Shown: positions 52,595 to 62,571 of the stretch, piece after piece
Layout of the letters: each line of letters begins with the position of its first letter
How positions within the stretch are numbered: position 1 is the stretch's first letter
Origin: UBA7803 sp041690675
GTDB taxonomy: Bacteria > Pseudomonadota > Gammaproteobacteria > Pseudomonadales > Azotimanducaceae
Reading direction: 5' to 3'
DNA: 64,000 bases
Assembly: GCA_041690675.1 (NCBI GenBank)
Contig: JAWLGU010000010.1
Span: 1 to 64,000, forward strand
Notes under the pieces: generated by a model
Database searches by the model: none
What the model was told of the DNA's origin: nothing
Seen by the model: the letters and a program-made list of their open reading frames with translations, nothing else
Program-made: the position numbers and the translations under genes

Positions 52595-52810
52595 ATGCCC
52601 AGCGTGAAAGTAAAGGAAAACGAACCCTTCGACGTGGCCCTGCGGCGCTTCAAGCGCTCCTGCGAGAAAGCCGGCGTGCTTTCCGAGGTGCGTCGCCGCG
52701 AGTTCTACGAGAAGCCCACCTCGGTGCGCAAGCGCAAGGCGGCTGCGGCGGTCAAGCGCCACGCGAAGAAGCTGCAGCGCGAAGCGCGGCGGTTCGAGCG
52801 CAACTACTGA
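52595..52810 (+). CDS. rpsU: 30S ribosomal protein bS21
   Basis: 71 residues, standard length. MPSVKVKENEPFDVALRRFKRSCEKAGVL is the conserved N-terminus and the C-terminus is the typical Lys/Arg-rich helix (RKRKAAAAVKRHAKKLQREARRFERNY). Binds the 30S platform near the anti-Shine-Dalgarno and helps initiation. First gene of the macromolecular synthesis cluster. Confidence 0.98.
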   Translation: MPSVKVKENEPFDVALRRFKRSCEKAGVLSEVRRREFYEKPTSVRKRKAAAAVKRHAKKLQREARRFERNY

Positions 52811-52920
52811 TCGCATAGTACAATCGCACAGATCCGGCCCCGCACCCCCGGGGCCCCCTCATCCGGCCGAGCCGACTCGCGGCCTGGCCGATAGAACCCT
52901 TCAAGCCTCGGAGCGTCCTC

Positions 52921-53376
52921 ATGCCCGAGTCCGAGATCAAGAAACGCATCCTCGAGGCCACCACGGCCGCCATGCGGGCGCGCAGCAAGGACCGGCTGGC
53001 TGCGCTGCGTCTGGTCAACGCCGAGATCAAGCGGGTGGAAGTGGACGAGCGCCGGGAGCTCGGCGACAACGACGTTCTGGTGATCCTGAACCGCATGCTC
53101 AAGCAGCGCCAGGACTCCCTCAATCAGTACGAGGCCGCCGGCCGGGACGATCTGGCAGAGCAGGAACGCTTCGAGATCGGCGTGGTGCAGGAATTCATGC
53201 CGGAGCCCTTGGGAGAGGACGAGCTCGAAGGCCTCATCGCCGGCGCCATCAAGGCCACCGGGGCGGAATCCATGCGCGACATGGGCAAGGTCATGGGCGT
53301 GCTGAAGCCGCAGATCCAGGGTCGCGCCGACATGGGCGCGGTGAGCGCCAAGGTGAAGGCGCGGCTGAATCCCTGA
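52921..53376 (+). CDS. GatB/YqeY domain protein
   Basis: 151 residues. SEIKKRILEATTAAMRARSKDRLAALRLVNAEIKR and the C-terminal MRDMGKVMGVLKPQIQGRADMGAVSAKVKARL are the YqeY hallmarks; the latter resembles the tRNA-binding tail of GatB. Its role is not established; a tRNA-related function is assumed. It lies 110 bp after rpsU, a frequent position in gammaproteobacteria. Confidence 0.93.
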   Translation: MPESEIKKRILEATTAAMRARSKDRLAALRLVNAEIKRVEVDERRELGDNDVLVILNRMLKQRQDSLNQYEAAGRDDLAEQERFEIGVVQEFMPEPLGEDELEGLIAGAIKATGAESMRDMGKVMGVLKPQIQGRADMGAVSAKVKARLNP

Positions 53377-53487
53377 AACCGCAGCGCGGCACGCGGGCTG
53401 CGGCGCCGCGGACAAATTCGGAACACGGCAGCCGGTTCGCTCTGCTATGGTTCGCTCCGGCACGAGCACTGAGGGCAGCGAACAAGA

Positions 53488-54897
53488 ATGAAACCCGTCA
53501 TCCCCGTCATCCTCGCCGGCGGAACCGGCAGCCGGCTCTGGCCGCTTTCCCGCGAGCTGTTTCCCAAGCAATTCCACGCGCTGTTCGGCGACGACTCGCT
53601 GTTGCAGAGCACGCTGCGCCGGGCGGGCAAGGCCTCCGACCAGCCGCCGGTGATCGTCTGCAACGAGGAGCACCGGTTCCTGGTGGCGGAGCAGTGCCGG
53701 GAGCTCGGCGCCCGCTGGCAGCGCATCGTCCTGGAGCCGGAGGGGCGCAACACGGCGCCGGCCATCGCCCTGGCGGCGCTGGAGGTGTGCCGGGTCCATG
53801 GTGACGGCATCCTGCTGGTGCTGCCTTCGGATCACCTCATCACTGACTCCGACGCGTTCGTGCTCGCCGCCCGGCGGGCGGTGGCCGCGGCGGAGCAGGG
53901 GGGGCTCGTGACCTTCGGCATCCAGCCCACGGCGGCGGAAACGGGCTATGGCTACATCTGCGCGCCGGGAGCGGCGGTGGGCGATGCCGCGGTGCCCGTG
54001 CGCTCCTTCGAGGAAAAGCCGGATCCGGCCCGGGCTACCGAGCTGTTTGCCTCGGGCGAGCACTTCTGGAACAGCGGCATGTTCGTCTTCGGTGCCGAAG
54101 CCTACCTGGAGGAGCTCGGCCGCTGGCGGCCGGAGATGCTGGCCAAGGTGAAGGCCGGCTACGCGGATGGCGCCACGGATCTGGATTTCTTCCGCCCGGG
54201 ATCGGCGTTCCTGGAAAGCCCGGCGGATTCCATCGACTACGCGGTGATGGAGCACACGGACCGCGCCATGGTGGTGCCGGCCGCCTTCGGCTGGAGTGAC
54301 GTGGGCTCCTGGTCCGCCATCTGGAATGCCTCCTCCCAGGACGAGCACGGCAACCACCTCGCCGGCGACGTGCTGGCGGTGGGCACCCGGGATTCCTACG
54401 TGCTCGCCCAGGACCGGCTGGTGGGAACCATCGGTGTGGAGAACCTGGTGGTGGTGGAGACCTCCGACGCGGTGCTGGTGGCCCACAAGGACCGGGTTCA
54501 GGACGTCAAGAAGGTGGTGGAGAAGCTGAAGGGCTGCGCCCGGGACGAGTACCTGTATCATCGCGAAGTGTTCCGTCCGTGGGGCAGCTACGAAGGTGTG
54601 CAGCACGGCGAGCGCTATCAGGTGAAGCGCATCAAGGTGAAGCCGGGCGAGCGCCTCTCCTTGCAGATGCACCACCACCGCAGCGAGCACTGGATCGTGG
54701 TGCGCGGCACCGCCGAGGTGACCCGCGGCGAGGAGGTCTTCACCCTCACGGAGAACGAGAGCACCTACATCCCCCTGGGTGTGACCCATCGGCTGGCCAA
54801 CCCGGGCAAGCTGACCCTCGAGCTCATCGAGGTGCAGGTGGGGGCTTATCTCGGGGAGGACGACATCGTGCGGTTCGAGGATCAGTACGGCCGGTGA
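53488..54897 (+). CDS. Mannose-1-phosphate guanylyltransferase / mannose-6-phosphate isomerase
   Basis: Makes GDP-mannose for polysaccharides. 469 residues, the bifunctional type-II PMI/GMP length. The N-terminal nucleotidyltransferase has VILAGGTGSRLWPLSRELFPKQF, VLPSDHLI, ETGYGYI, FEEKPD, WNSGMFVF and FGWSDVGSW. The C-terminal cupin isomerase has RPWGSYEGVQHGERYQVKRI, LQMHHHRSEHWIVVRGTAEV and the following YIPLGVTHRLANPG. Known symbols for this enzyme include algA and manC. It is located between yqeY and dnaG, 23 bp before dnaG, an uncommon place. A functional link to the surface-glycan genes near 61-64 kb is possible. Confidence 0.94.
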   Translation: MKPVIPVILAGGTGSRLWPLSRELFPKQFHALFGDDSLLQSTLRRAGKASDQPPVIVCNEEHRFLVAEQCRELGARWQRIVLEPEGRNTAPAIALAALEVCRVHGDGILLVLPSDHLITDSDAFVLAARRAVAAAEQGGLVTFGIQPTAAETGYGYICAPGAAVGDAAVPVRSFEEKPDPARATELFASGEHFWNSGMFVFGAEAYLEELGRWRPEMLAKVKAGYADGATDLDFFRPGSAFLESPADSIDYAVMEHTDRAMVVPAAFGWSDVGSWSAIWNASSQDEHGNHLAGDVLAVGTRDSYVLAQDRLVGTIGVENLVVVETSDAVLVAHKDRVQDVKKVVEKLKGCARDEYLYHREVFRPWGSYEGVQHGERYQVKRIKVKPGERLSLQMHHHRSEHWIVVRGTAEVTRGEEVFTLTENESTYIPLGVTHRLANPGKLTLELIEVQVGAYLGEDDIVRFEDQYGR

Positions 54898-54920
54898 ATC
54901 CGTGTTAGATTGACGGAGCC

Positions 54921-56660
54921 ATGGGCCGCATCCCCCAATCCTTCATCAACGACCTGCTGGGCCGCATCGACGTGGTGGACGTGGTGGACGCGCGGCTCAC
55001 TCTGAAGAAGGCCGGGAAGGAATACCGGGCCCTGTGCCCGTTTCACAATGAGAAGACCCCGTCGTTCTGGGTGAGCCCGGAGAAGCAGTTCTACCATTGC
55101 TTCGGTTGCGGCGCGAGCGGCACGGCGCTCACCTTCCTCATGGAATTCGACCGCATGGAGTTCGTCGAGGCCGTGGAGACCCTGGCGGCCCTGGCGGGGG
55201 TGGAGGTGCCGCGGGAAGACTCCGGGCGGCCGCACCAGGATCACGGCGACCTCTACGCGGTGATGGCCCAGGCGGAGCGCCACTTCCGCCGGTCGCTGAA
55301 GGAATCAGCGGCGGCGGTGGCGTACCTGAAGCAGCGGGGTCTTTCGGGGGAGGTGGCGCGGGATTTCGGCATCGGCTTCGCCCCCGATTCGTGGGACGGC
55401 CTCAAGACCTCGTTGGGCTCCGTGCCCGAAGCCAAGTTGCTGGAGGCGGGGCTCCTGACCCGCAGCGACAGCGGCCGTGTGTACGACCGCTTCCGCGGCC
55501 GGGTCATGTTTCCCATCCGCGACACGCGCGGCCGCATCATCGGTTTCGGCGGCCGCCTGACCGGCACGGACGGGGACGGCCCGAAGTATCTCAACTCCCC
55601 CGAGACGCCGCTGTTCCACAAGGGCCGGGAGCTCTACGGCCTGTACGAGGCGCGGCGCGCCCTGCGCAAGCTCGAGGCGCTGATCGTGGTGGAGGGTTAC
55701 ATGGACGTGGTGGCGCTGGCCCAGGCGGGCATCGCCAACGCCGTGGCGACCCTCGGCACCTCGGCCACCCCCGAGCACTTCCAGAAGCTGTTCCGGTACG
55801 CCGGCGAGGTGGTCTGCTGCTTCGACGGCGACAACGCCGGCCGGCAGGCCGCCTGGCGGGCCCTGGAATCGGCGCTGCCCCACCTCGGCGAGGGGCGCCA
55901 GCTCAAGTTCATGTTCCTGCCGGACGGCGAGGACCCGGACAGTCTGGTGCGCGCCCGCGGCAAGGCCGCCTTCCTCGCTCTCGCCGATGCCGCGGAGCCC
56001 GCCATCGAGTACCTGTTCAACCGGCTGAAGCTCGGCCTGGATCTGGGCAACCTGGATCACCGGGCGCGGCTGGCGAATCTGGCCGCACCCATGATCGAGA
56101 AGGTGCCTGACGGCATCCTCAGAGAGCTCATGGGCCGGCGGCTGGAGGAACTCACCGGTTTCAGCGGCGCGAGCCTGCCCCGGTCCGGCGCCGGCGCCGG
56201 TGGTGGCGATCCGGCGGTTGTGAGCCGGCCCCTGGCGGCGCCCCGATTGTCGTCTCTGTCACGACGCCTGCTGGCGCGGCTGCTGCAGCATCCGCGGGTG
56301 GTGCTCTGCGTGCCCCGGGAAGCGCGCCAGGCCCTGCTGGAGCAGGCGGATTCGGATCTTTTTCTACAAATAGTCAAATATCTGGACGAAAATCCGGAGG
56401 CGGATACCTCGGCGATCCTCGGCCGCTGGTCCGGCACCGCCGAGCACGGCGTGCTCCTGGGCCTGCTGAACGGGGCGCCGCGTCTGCCGGAAGAAGCCGT
56501 TCAGGGCGAATTCGCCGAAGGCGTGACCCAGTACCTCGAGCAACGCCACCGTGCGGAGCGCCACCGGCGGCTCGCGCGGGTGCAACAGGAGCCGACGCGG
56601 GAAGAGTTCCTCGCCTGGTGGGCGCTGCGCCGCAACGCCACCGATCCGGAACGTGGCTGA
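54921..56660 (+). CDS. dnaG: DNA primase
   Basis: Synthesises RNA primers at the replication fork. 579 residues. Zinc-binding CHC2 domain: CPFHNEKTPSFWVSPEKQFYHCFGCG (residues about 39-64 hold the ligands). RNA polymerase core and TOPRIM: FPIRDTRGRIIGFGGR, LIVVEGYMDVVALAQ, FDGDNAGRQAA and DGEDPDSLVR. The C-terminal part is the DnaB-interacting helicase-binding domain (EEFLAWWALRR). A Gly/Ala/Pro-rich linker sits near 425-435. Confidence 0.97.
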   Translation: MGRIPQSFINDLLGRIDVVDVVDARLTLKKAGKEYRALCPFHNEKTPSFWVSPEKQFYHCFGCGASGTALTFLMEFDRMEFVEAVETLAALAGVEVPREDSGRPHQDHGDLYAVMAQAERHFRRSLKESAAAVAYLKQRGLSGEVARDFGIGFAPDSWDGLKTSLGSVPEAKLLEAGLLTRSDSGRVYDRFRGRVMFPIRDTRGRIIGFGGRLTGTDGDGPKYLNSPETPLFHKGRELYGLYEARRALRKLEALIVVEGYMDVVALAQAGIANAVATLGTSATPEHFQKLFRYAGEVVCCFDGDNAGRQAAWRALESALPHLGEGRQLKFMFLPDGEDPDSLVRARGKAAFLALADAAEPAIEYLFNRLKLGLDLGNLDHRARLANLAAPMIEKVPDGILRELMGRRLEELTGFSGASLPRSGAGAGGGDPAVVSRPLAAPRLSSLSRRLLARLLQHPRVVLCVPREARQALLEQADSDLFLQIVKYLDENPEADTSAILGRWSGTAEHGVLLGLLNGAPRLPEEAVQGEFAEGVTQYLEQRHRAERHRRLARVQQEPTREEFLAWWALRRNATDPERG

Positions 56661-56709
56661 ATAAAGGGCAATGAACCTGGCCGAACGCGGCGGGTCGAAC
56701 CGGGTCTAA

Positions 56710-56757
56710 TTGACCAGTTGCAATTTTATGGTTGACCCTCACTTATCTGGCTATAAT
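56710..56757 (+). promoter_or_regulatory. Candidate rpoD promoter region with repeated TTGACC
   Basis: A perfect TATAAT (56752-56757) stands 78 bp before the rpoD ATG. TTGACC occurs at 56710-56715 and again at 56732-56737, but the nearer one leaves only a 14-bp spacer. TTGCAA at 56718 is also possible with a different -10. The local stretch is AT-rich compared with the surroundings. A promoter is likely here; the exact -35 is uncertain. Confidence 0.4.
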
Positions 56758-56835
56758 GCCGGGTTTGGCTGGGGGGCATGGTCCCGCGCCGTTGGGGGCG
56801 CGAGGCCGACGACTATTTCACTCTACCGAGGTGAT

Positions 56836-58674
<1,839 letters not shown>

Positions 58675-58720
58675 CGTCTGCCGAGCGGTCCCGGCCGCTC
58701 GCTTCTGCTGAAGCTCCGAA

Positions 58721-58756
58721 GGGGCCTCCGTTACGGCGGAGGCCCCTTTTGTTTTT
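58721..58756 (+). terminator. Rho-independent terminator after rpoD
   Basis: A perfect 10-bp GC-rich stem, GGGGCCTCCG / CGGAGGCCCC, with a 6-nt loop (TTACGG), is followed by TTTTGTTTTT. It lies 47 bp after the rpoD stop. The clearest intrinsic terminator in the window. Confidence 0.92.
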
Positions 58757-58818
58757 GGCGTTGAGTCGCCACTCGGATGGTTCCATAATGGCGCCAATTC
58801 GGAACCCAGGGAGCTGCA

Positions 58819-59097
58819 ATGGCCACGCTCTCGATCAAGAACGTGCCCCAGGACGTCGTCGACCGACTCCGGCAACGGGCTCAGAGAAACCACCGGTCGA
58901 TGCAGGGGGAGCTGATGGCTCTGCTGTGCGCGGCGGTGGAAGCCGAAGCTGGCGGCGCTCATGTGGCCGAGGCAACCGAGGGCGGACCTGTGGCTATCGA
59001 GGAGATCGCTGCCGAACACAAGGCCCGATGGCCGGAACCTTTTCCAGCGTCTCCCCCCGCCGTGGAGCTGATCCGAAGCGATCGCGATGCCCGTTGA
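58819..59097 (+). CDS. FitA/VapB-like ribbon-helix-helix antitoxin
   Basis: 92 residues. The N-terminus MATLSIKNVPQDVVDRLRQRA is a typical MetJ/Arc RHH DNA-binding fold, with RNHRSMQGELMALL completing helix 2. The acidic C-terminal tail would wrap the PIN toxin. It overlaps the toxin gene by 11 bp. It would neutralise the toxin and autorepress the pair. Confidence 0.88.
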   Translation: MATLSIKNVPQDVVDRLRQRAQRNHRSMQGELMALLCAAVEAEAGGAHVAEATEGGPVAIEEIAAEHKARWPEPFPASPPAVELIRSDRDAR

Positions 59098-59527
59098 ATC
59101 GCCTGGTGAGCTGGTCGTGGCCGAGCCCAAGGGCCGGTATGCGGTCCGGCCACCCATGGTGGTTGACTGCAGCATCCTCGCAGTGGTGCTCTTCGACGAG
59201 CCGGAGCGGGAGCGTGCCGCGGCGGTGCTCGCGGGGCACGAGCTCTTCGCTCCGGACCTGGTGGACCACGAGTTGGTGAGCGTCGCCGTCAAGAAGGCCC
59301 GGCAGGGTATGGACGAGGTCGTCCAACAAGGTCTGGTCGATTCGACGCGGCTTCGGTTGACCCGCTGCCGCGTGGACGTGAGCAGCCAGTGGAGGCTGGC
59401 GCTCCAGTACGATCTCACGGCCTACGATGCGGCTTACTTGTGGCTTGCCGAGGAGCTGCACGCCCCGCTCGCCACCTTCGATCGCCGGCTTGGCGCAGCG
59501 GCGCGGCGGCACCTCGGCGGCGAGTGA
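59087..59527 (+). CDS. PIN-domain toxin (VapC/FitB-like)
   Basis: 146 residues; the start may be this ATG (59087) or an internal one (MVVDCS). PIN nuclease acidic residues are all visible: Asp in MVVDCSILA, Glu in DHELVSVAVKKA, Asp in LTAYDAAYLWLAEEL and Asp in LATFDRRL. The family cleaves RNA, often initiator tRNA or rRNA, when freed from its antitoxin. Encoded with the RHH antitoxin as a two-gene module between rpoD and the stress protein gene. Confidence 0.9.
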   Translation: MPVESPGELVVAEPKGRYAVRPPMVVDCSILAVVLFDEPERERAAAVLAGHELFAPDLVDHELVSVAVKKARQGMDEVVQQGLVDSTRLRLTRCRVDVSSQWRLALQYDLTAYDAAYLWLAEELHAPLATFDRRLGAAARRHLGGE

Positions 59528-59537
59528 GCAAGGTCGC

Positions 59538-60425
59538 TCAGGGTTTCAGTGCCAGCACGTCGCAGCGCGCCCGGTCCAGCACCTTCTCCGCCGAGTTGCC
59601 GATCACCCGGGCAGCGACGCCGCGCCGGGCGGTGGTGCCCATGACCAGCAGGTCCGCCTTCAGCTTGGCGGAGAGGCGGTTCACCGCCTGCCCCACTTTG
59701 CCCATGGCAACGTGGAGCCGCTCCTCGGGCACCCCGTAGGGCGCGGCCAGCTCCGCGAGCCGCTGCCGGCCCCGCACCACGGCATCCTGTTTGAAGGCGC
59801 GGGGATCCGGGATGCCGAGCTGGCTCAGTGCCCGGGGCACTTCCACCGCATAGACACAGTGCAGCTCGCCGCCGTGCAGCTCGACGAAATCCTGGGCGGC
59901 CCGCAACACCTTTCCGTTCAGCACCTCGTGGGCCCGGTCGTCCACCCGCAGGTCCAGGGCCGCCAGCACCCGGGGCTTGCGCCGCCAGGGGGTGGAGGTG
60001 CACAGCAGCACCGGGGCGGGGCACAGCCGCAGGAGCTGCCAGTCCAGGGGCGTCTGCAGCAGGGTCTGGGTCTGATGAATGGCCTTTATCACCAGATCGT
60101 CGCGCTGCTCGGCCACCCGGTTCGCCACCCACTCGGCGATGCCTTTCACCCACACGACCTCGAGGCTCAGGTCCTTGAACATGCCGTGAGCGTCGCGCAC
60201 CTGGTCGCGCAGCCACTCGGTGCGCTCCCGGACGATCTCCTTCTTGATGGCGCGGCGCTGATGAGCGTCGAAGATGTCCTTCTGGTCGTACATGGGGTGG
60301 TACGCGAAGGAGGCGAGATGCAGGTGCGCGCCTGTCTTGGTCTGCAGCGCCAGCGCCCGCGCGAGCGCGGTCTGCTCGTGCTTCGGTTTGTCCATGACGA
60401 CGAGAATGTTCTTGGGCGCGGGCAT
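59538..60425 (-). CDS. Tandem universal stress protein (UspE-like)
   Basis: 295 residues from the ATG at 60425 with GGAG upstream; two Usp domains. The first (NILVVMDKPKHEQTALARAL...LVIKAIHQ) is divergent, and the second ends with the ATP-binding motif MGTTARRGVAARVIGNSAEKVL (G-x2-G-x9-G-S/T). DVLALKP is the usual terminal strand. Similar to UspE, which acts in oxidative and growth-arrest stress. Confidence 0.92.
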   Translation of the reverse strand: MPAPKNILVVMDKPKHEQTALARALALQTKTGAHLHLASFAYHPMYDQKDIFDAHQRRAIKKEIVRERTEWLRDQVRDAHGMFKDLSLEVVWVKGIAEWVANRVAEQRDDLVIKAIHQTQTLLQTPLDWQLLRLCPAPVLLCTSTPWRRKPRVLAALDLRVDDRAHEVLNGKVLRAAQDFVELHGGELHCVYAVEVPRALSQLGIPDPRAFKQDAVVRGRQRLAELAAPYGVPEERLHVAMGKVGQAVNRLSAKLKADLLVMGTTARRGVAARVIGNSAEKVLDRARCDVLALKP

Positions 60426-60459
60426 GTGGGCTCCTTCAGAAATGCGGTGATCGGCGCGA

Positions 60460-61122
60460 TTACAGGTGCGCGCGCAGGCGCAGGTTGTAAGTATCCACGT
60501 CCAGAACCTGGACGTCATGGCGGGTGAAGCCGATCTCGGCGGAGAAACGCGGAGCGAAACGCCAGTCGAAGCCGAAACCCCACACGAGGCCGGTTTCGTC
60601 GTCCGGGTCGGCGAAGGGGATCTCCGTGACGATTCCTAAAACGGGGCGGCCTACTATGGGGCCGGCGGAACCCAAGAATGCGAACGTGCTTCCCTCTGCG
60701 TCGAACCAGGTCTGGCTGAGGCCGAGGCGCCAGGTCGCGTCGATGTGCTCCGTCAGCGGGAAGCTCAGGCGCCCGGCGAGGTACGCGGATTCGGCTTCGA
60801 GACGGGGCGTTTCCGCCGGTCCGACATTGATGCCGGTCGAATGCCGGCCCAAGTCGGCATAACCCACCTCCACGGCCACGAAGCGGTTGATCTCGTAGCC
60901 GAGAAAGGCGCTCCAGGTGCCGTCGTCGTCATCGAAGGGCAGGCCGTCCAGCGGCACCGCGTCGGGGAGGCCCGGCCCGGTCGTCAGCCGAAGGCCGTCG
61001 GTGCTGGCCGTTCCGTCCACTTCGGCCAGGCCGATGCTCGCTCCCAGGTACAACGGCCCGTCGCGGGCCGTGGCAGGGGCGGCGACCGTGATCGCAGCCA
61101 TCAGCAGGATTGCCTTGACCAT
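60460..61122 (-). CDS. Small outer-membrane beta-barrel protein
   Basis: 220 residues with a signal peptide ending near PATARDGPLYLGAS. The eight-strand OmpA/OmpW-like pattern is seen as alternating aromatic strands (FLGYEINRFVAVEVGYADLG, YLAGRLSFPLTEHIDATWRLGLS, GFGFDWRFAPRFSAEIGFTRH). It has the terminal strand YNLRLRAHL, though the last residue is Leu rather than Phe. Probably a porin-like or structural barrel. Function unknown. Confidence 0.8.
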   Translation of the reverse strand: MVKAILLMAAITVAAPATARDGPLYLGASIGLAEVDGTASTDGLRLTTGPGLPDAVPLDGLPFDDDDGTWSAFLGYEINRFVAVEVGYADLGRHSTGINVGPAETPRLEAESAYLAGRLSFPLTEHIDATWRLGLSQTWFDAEGSTFAFLGSAGPIVGRPVLGIVTEIPFADPDDETGLVWGFGFDWRFAPRFSAEIGFTRHDVQVLDVDTYNLRLRAHL

Positions 61123-61350
61123 TCTCCCCCCTCTCTAGTTCTTCTTGTTGGGAGCGCCCGTGCGGGAGTTGGGCGCCAGGATGAGAATATCGGGGCCGAG
61201 ACGTTGTGTGAAGCAATGGCCATGGCGAATCTCGGGGAATGGGTTACGCTTGACCGGTAATCCAGCGAATCATCCGTCGCCGTCGATGCCTTTCAATCGC
61301 CGTGTCTCTGCCTTCACTCGTGCCGCCTGGCTTTTGAGCGGGTCTCCCTG
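61123..61350. other. Divergent intergenic region, no feature recognised
   Basis: 228 bp between the outer-membrane barrel gene and the O-antigen ligase gene. It contains a weak inverted GC motif (GGGAGCGCCCGTGCGGGAG...GGGCGCC) and TTGACC near 61251. I could not identify a convincing promoter pair, RNA or small ORF. Confidence 0.35.
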
Positions 61351-62571
61351 GTGTCGGTGAGGCCCTGCGAAGGGCGATCTCAGGCAGCCCCCGCATTCAC
61401 GGACACCGGGTTCTGGCCGGCGACATCCTGGGCCGAGAAGGTCTATGGCGGACTGTTCGCGTTGCTCGTTCTGAGCTTCTACTTCTTCCCGGATCAGGCC
61501 GGGCGCAACCTCATTCTTTATGCCACGGCGCTCGCGGCCCACGCGTTCCTGGGGGACGCCAGGCTGTGGAAGTATGCTTATGGCCGTCCGGCGGGCTGGG
61601 CCGTGCTGTCGCTGGTCCTGCCGCCGCTTCTGTCCCTCGCGTGGAGCTCGGGCGCAGGACCCGATGCGCTGAAGCGCCTGTCCATCGCGGCCTACTGCCT
61701 GTTGCTGGTCTACCTCGGCGCCGCGCGGCTGTTGCCCCGTTGGCGCCATCTGGTCGACCCACTCGCCGTGCTGATGCTGATGGCGGGCAACGTGGCCAGT
61801 CTGGCGGCGGTAGTGAGCTGGCTCATCTACGGCTCGAGCCCCGGTGTGATTCGCCTGGAAGGGGTCTGGGGCCTCGACAACCCCGTGCATGGATCGATTC
61901 TGCTGCTTGCCAGCACGCTCGTGGTGCTGTGGCAGATCGTCACGGGGCGGCGTGGGCTGGTCTGGCTCGGCGCCATGATCGTGCCGCTGACGTACGTGAT
62001 GCTGGCCGGCAGCCGCATGGCCATGGCGGCCTACCTCGTGGTGGTCATCGCGATGGTGGCATCGCAGGGACGGCGGGCCGCCGGTGTGGTGGCCGGCAGC
62101 ATCCTCGGGGTCGCTGCGATTACCGTTGGGCTGGTGGGAGTCGATACCGCGGCCGAGATCTGGCTCGCCCGCGGCATCTCGTTCCGCGACGTCGTGTGGG
62201 AGCAGGTTTGGTTGGCCTATCGCGAGTGCAACCCGCTCATCGGATGCGGCATCGGCACGCCGCTCGACATCGGCTTCGGCGGAGTGGCGAGCCATCGAGC
62301 CCACAGCATTTTTCTCGCCGCCCTCTACCACCAGGGGCTGCTCGGGCTCGCCATCTTCGCGGGCGCCCTCGGTTGGCTGGTCCATCGGGGCTTTCGCTAC
62401 GGGGGCCGGGTGCAGGGTTGGGTTTGGGCCTTGGGTTTCGTGCTGCTCGCGAACCTCACCAGCGGCCACCACGTGCTGGTGCGGGCTTCCCTGTTCTGGC
62501 CGTGCTTCTGGATCCCCGTCATGATCCTGGCCGCTACCGGTACGGGAAGCTCGCGAGCAAACGGGACTTGA
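61351..62571 (+). CDS. O-antigen ligase / polymerase family membrane protein (Wzy_C type)
   Basis: 406 residues from the GTG at 61351. About ten membrane helices. The conserved periplasmic loop of WaaL/Wzy_C proteins is visible as NPLIGCGIGTPLDIGF followed by HRAHSIFLAALYHQGLLGLAIF, including the His of the H-xxSxxL-type motif. LAGSRMAMAAYLVVV is the arginine-containing helix of the family. It either ligates or polymerises a surface glycan. First gene of a polysaccharide region that runs out of the window. Confidence 0.85.
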   Translation: MSVRPCEGRSQAAPAFTDTGFWPATSWAEKVYGGLFALLVLSFYFFPDQAGRNLILYATALAAHAFLGDARLWKYAYGRPAGWAVLSLVLPPLLSLAWSSGAGPDALKRLSIAAYCLLLVYLGAARLLPRWRHLVDPLAVLMLMAGNVASLAAVVSWLIYGSSPGVIRLEGVWGLDNPVHGSILLLASTLVVLWQIVTGRRGLVWLGAMIVPLTYVMLAGSRMAMAAYLVVVIAMVASQGRRAAGVVAGSILGVAAITVGLVGVDTAAEIWLARGISFRDVVWEQVWLAYRECNPLIGCGIGTPLDIGFGGVASHRAHSIFLAALYHQGLLGLAIFAGALGWLVHRGFRYGGRVQGWVWALGFVLLANLTSGHHVLVRASLFWPCFWIPVMILAATGTGSSRANGT

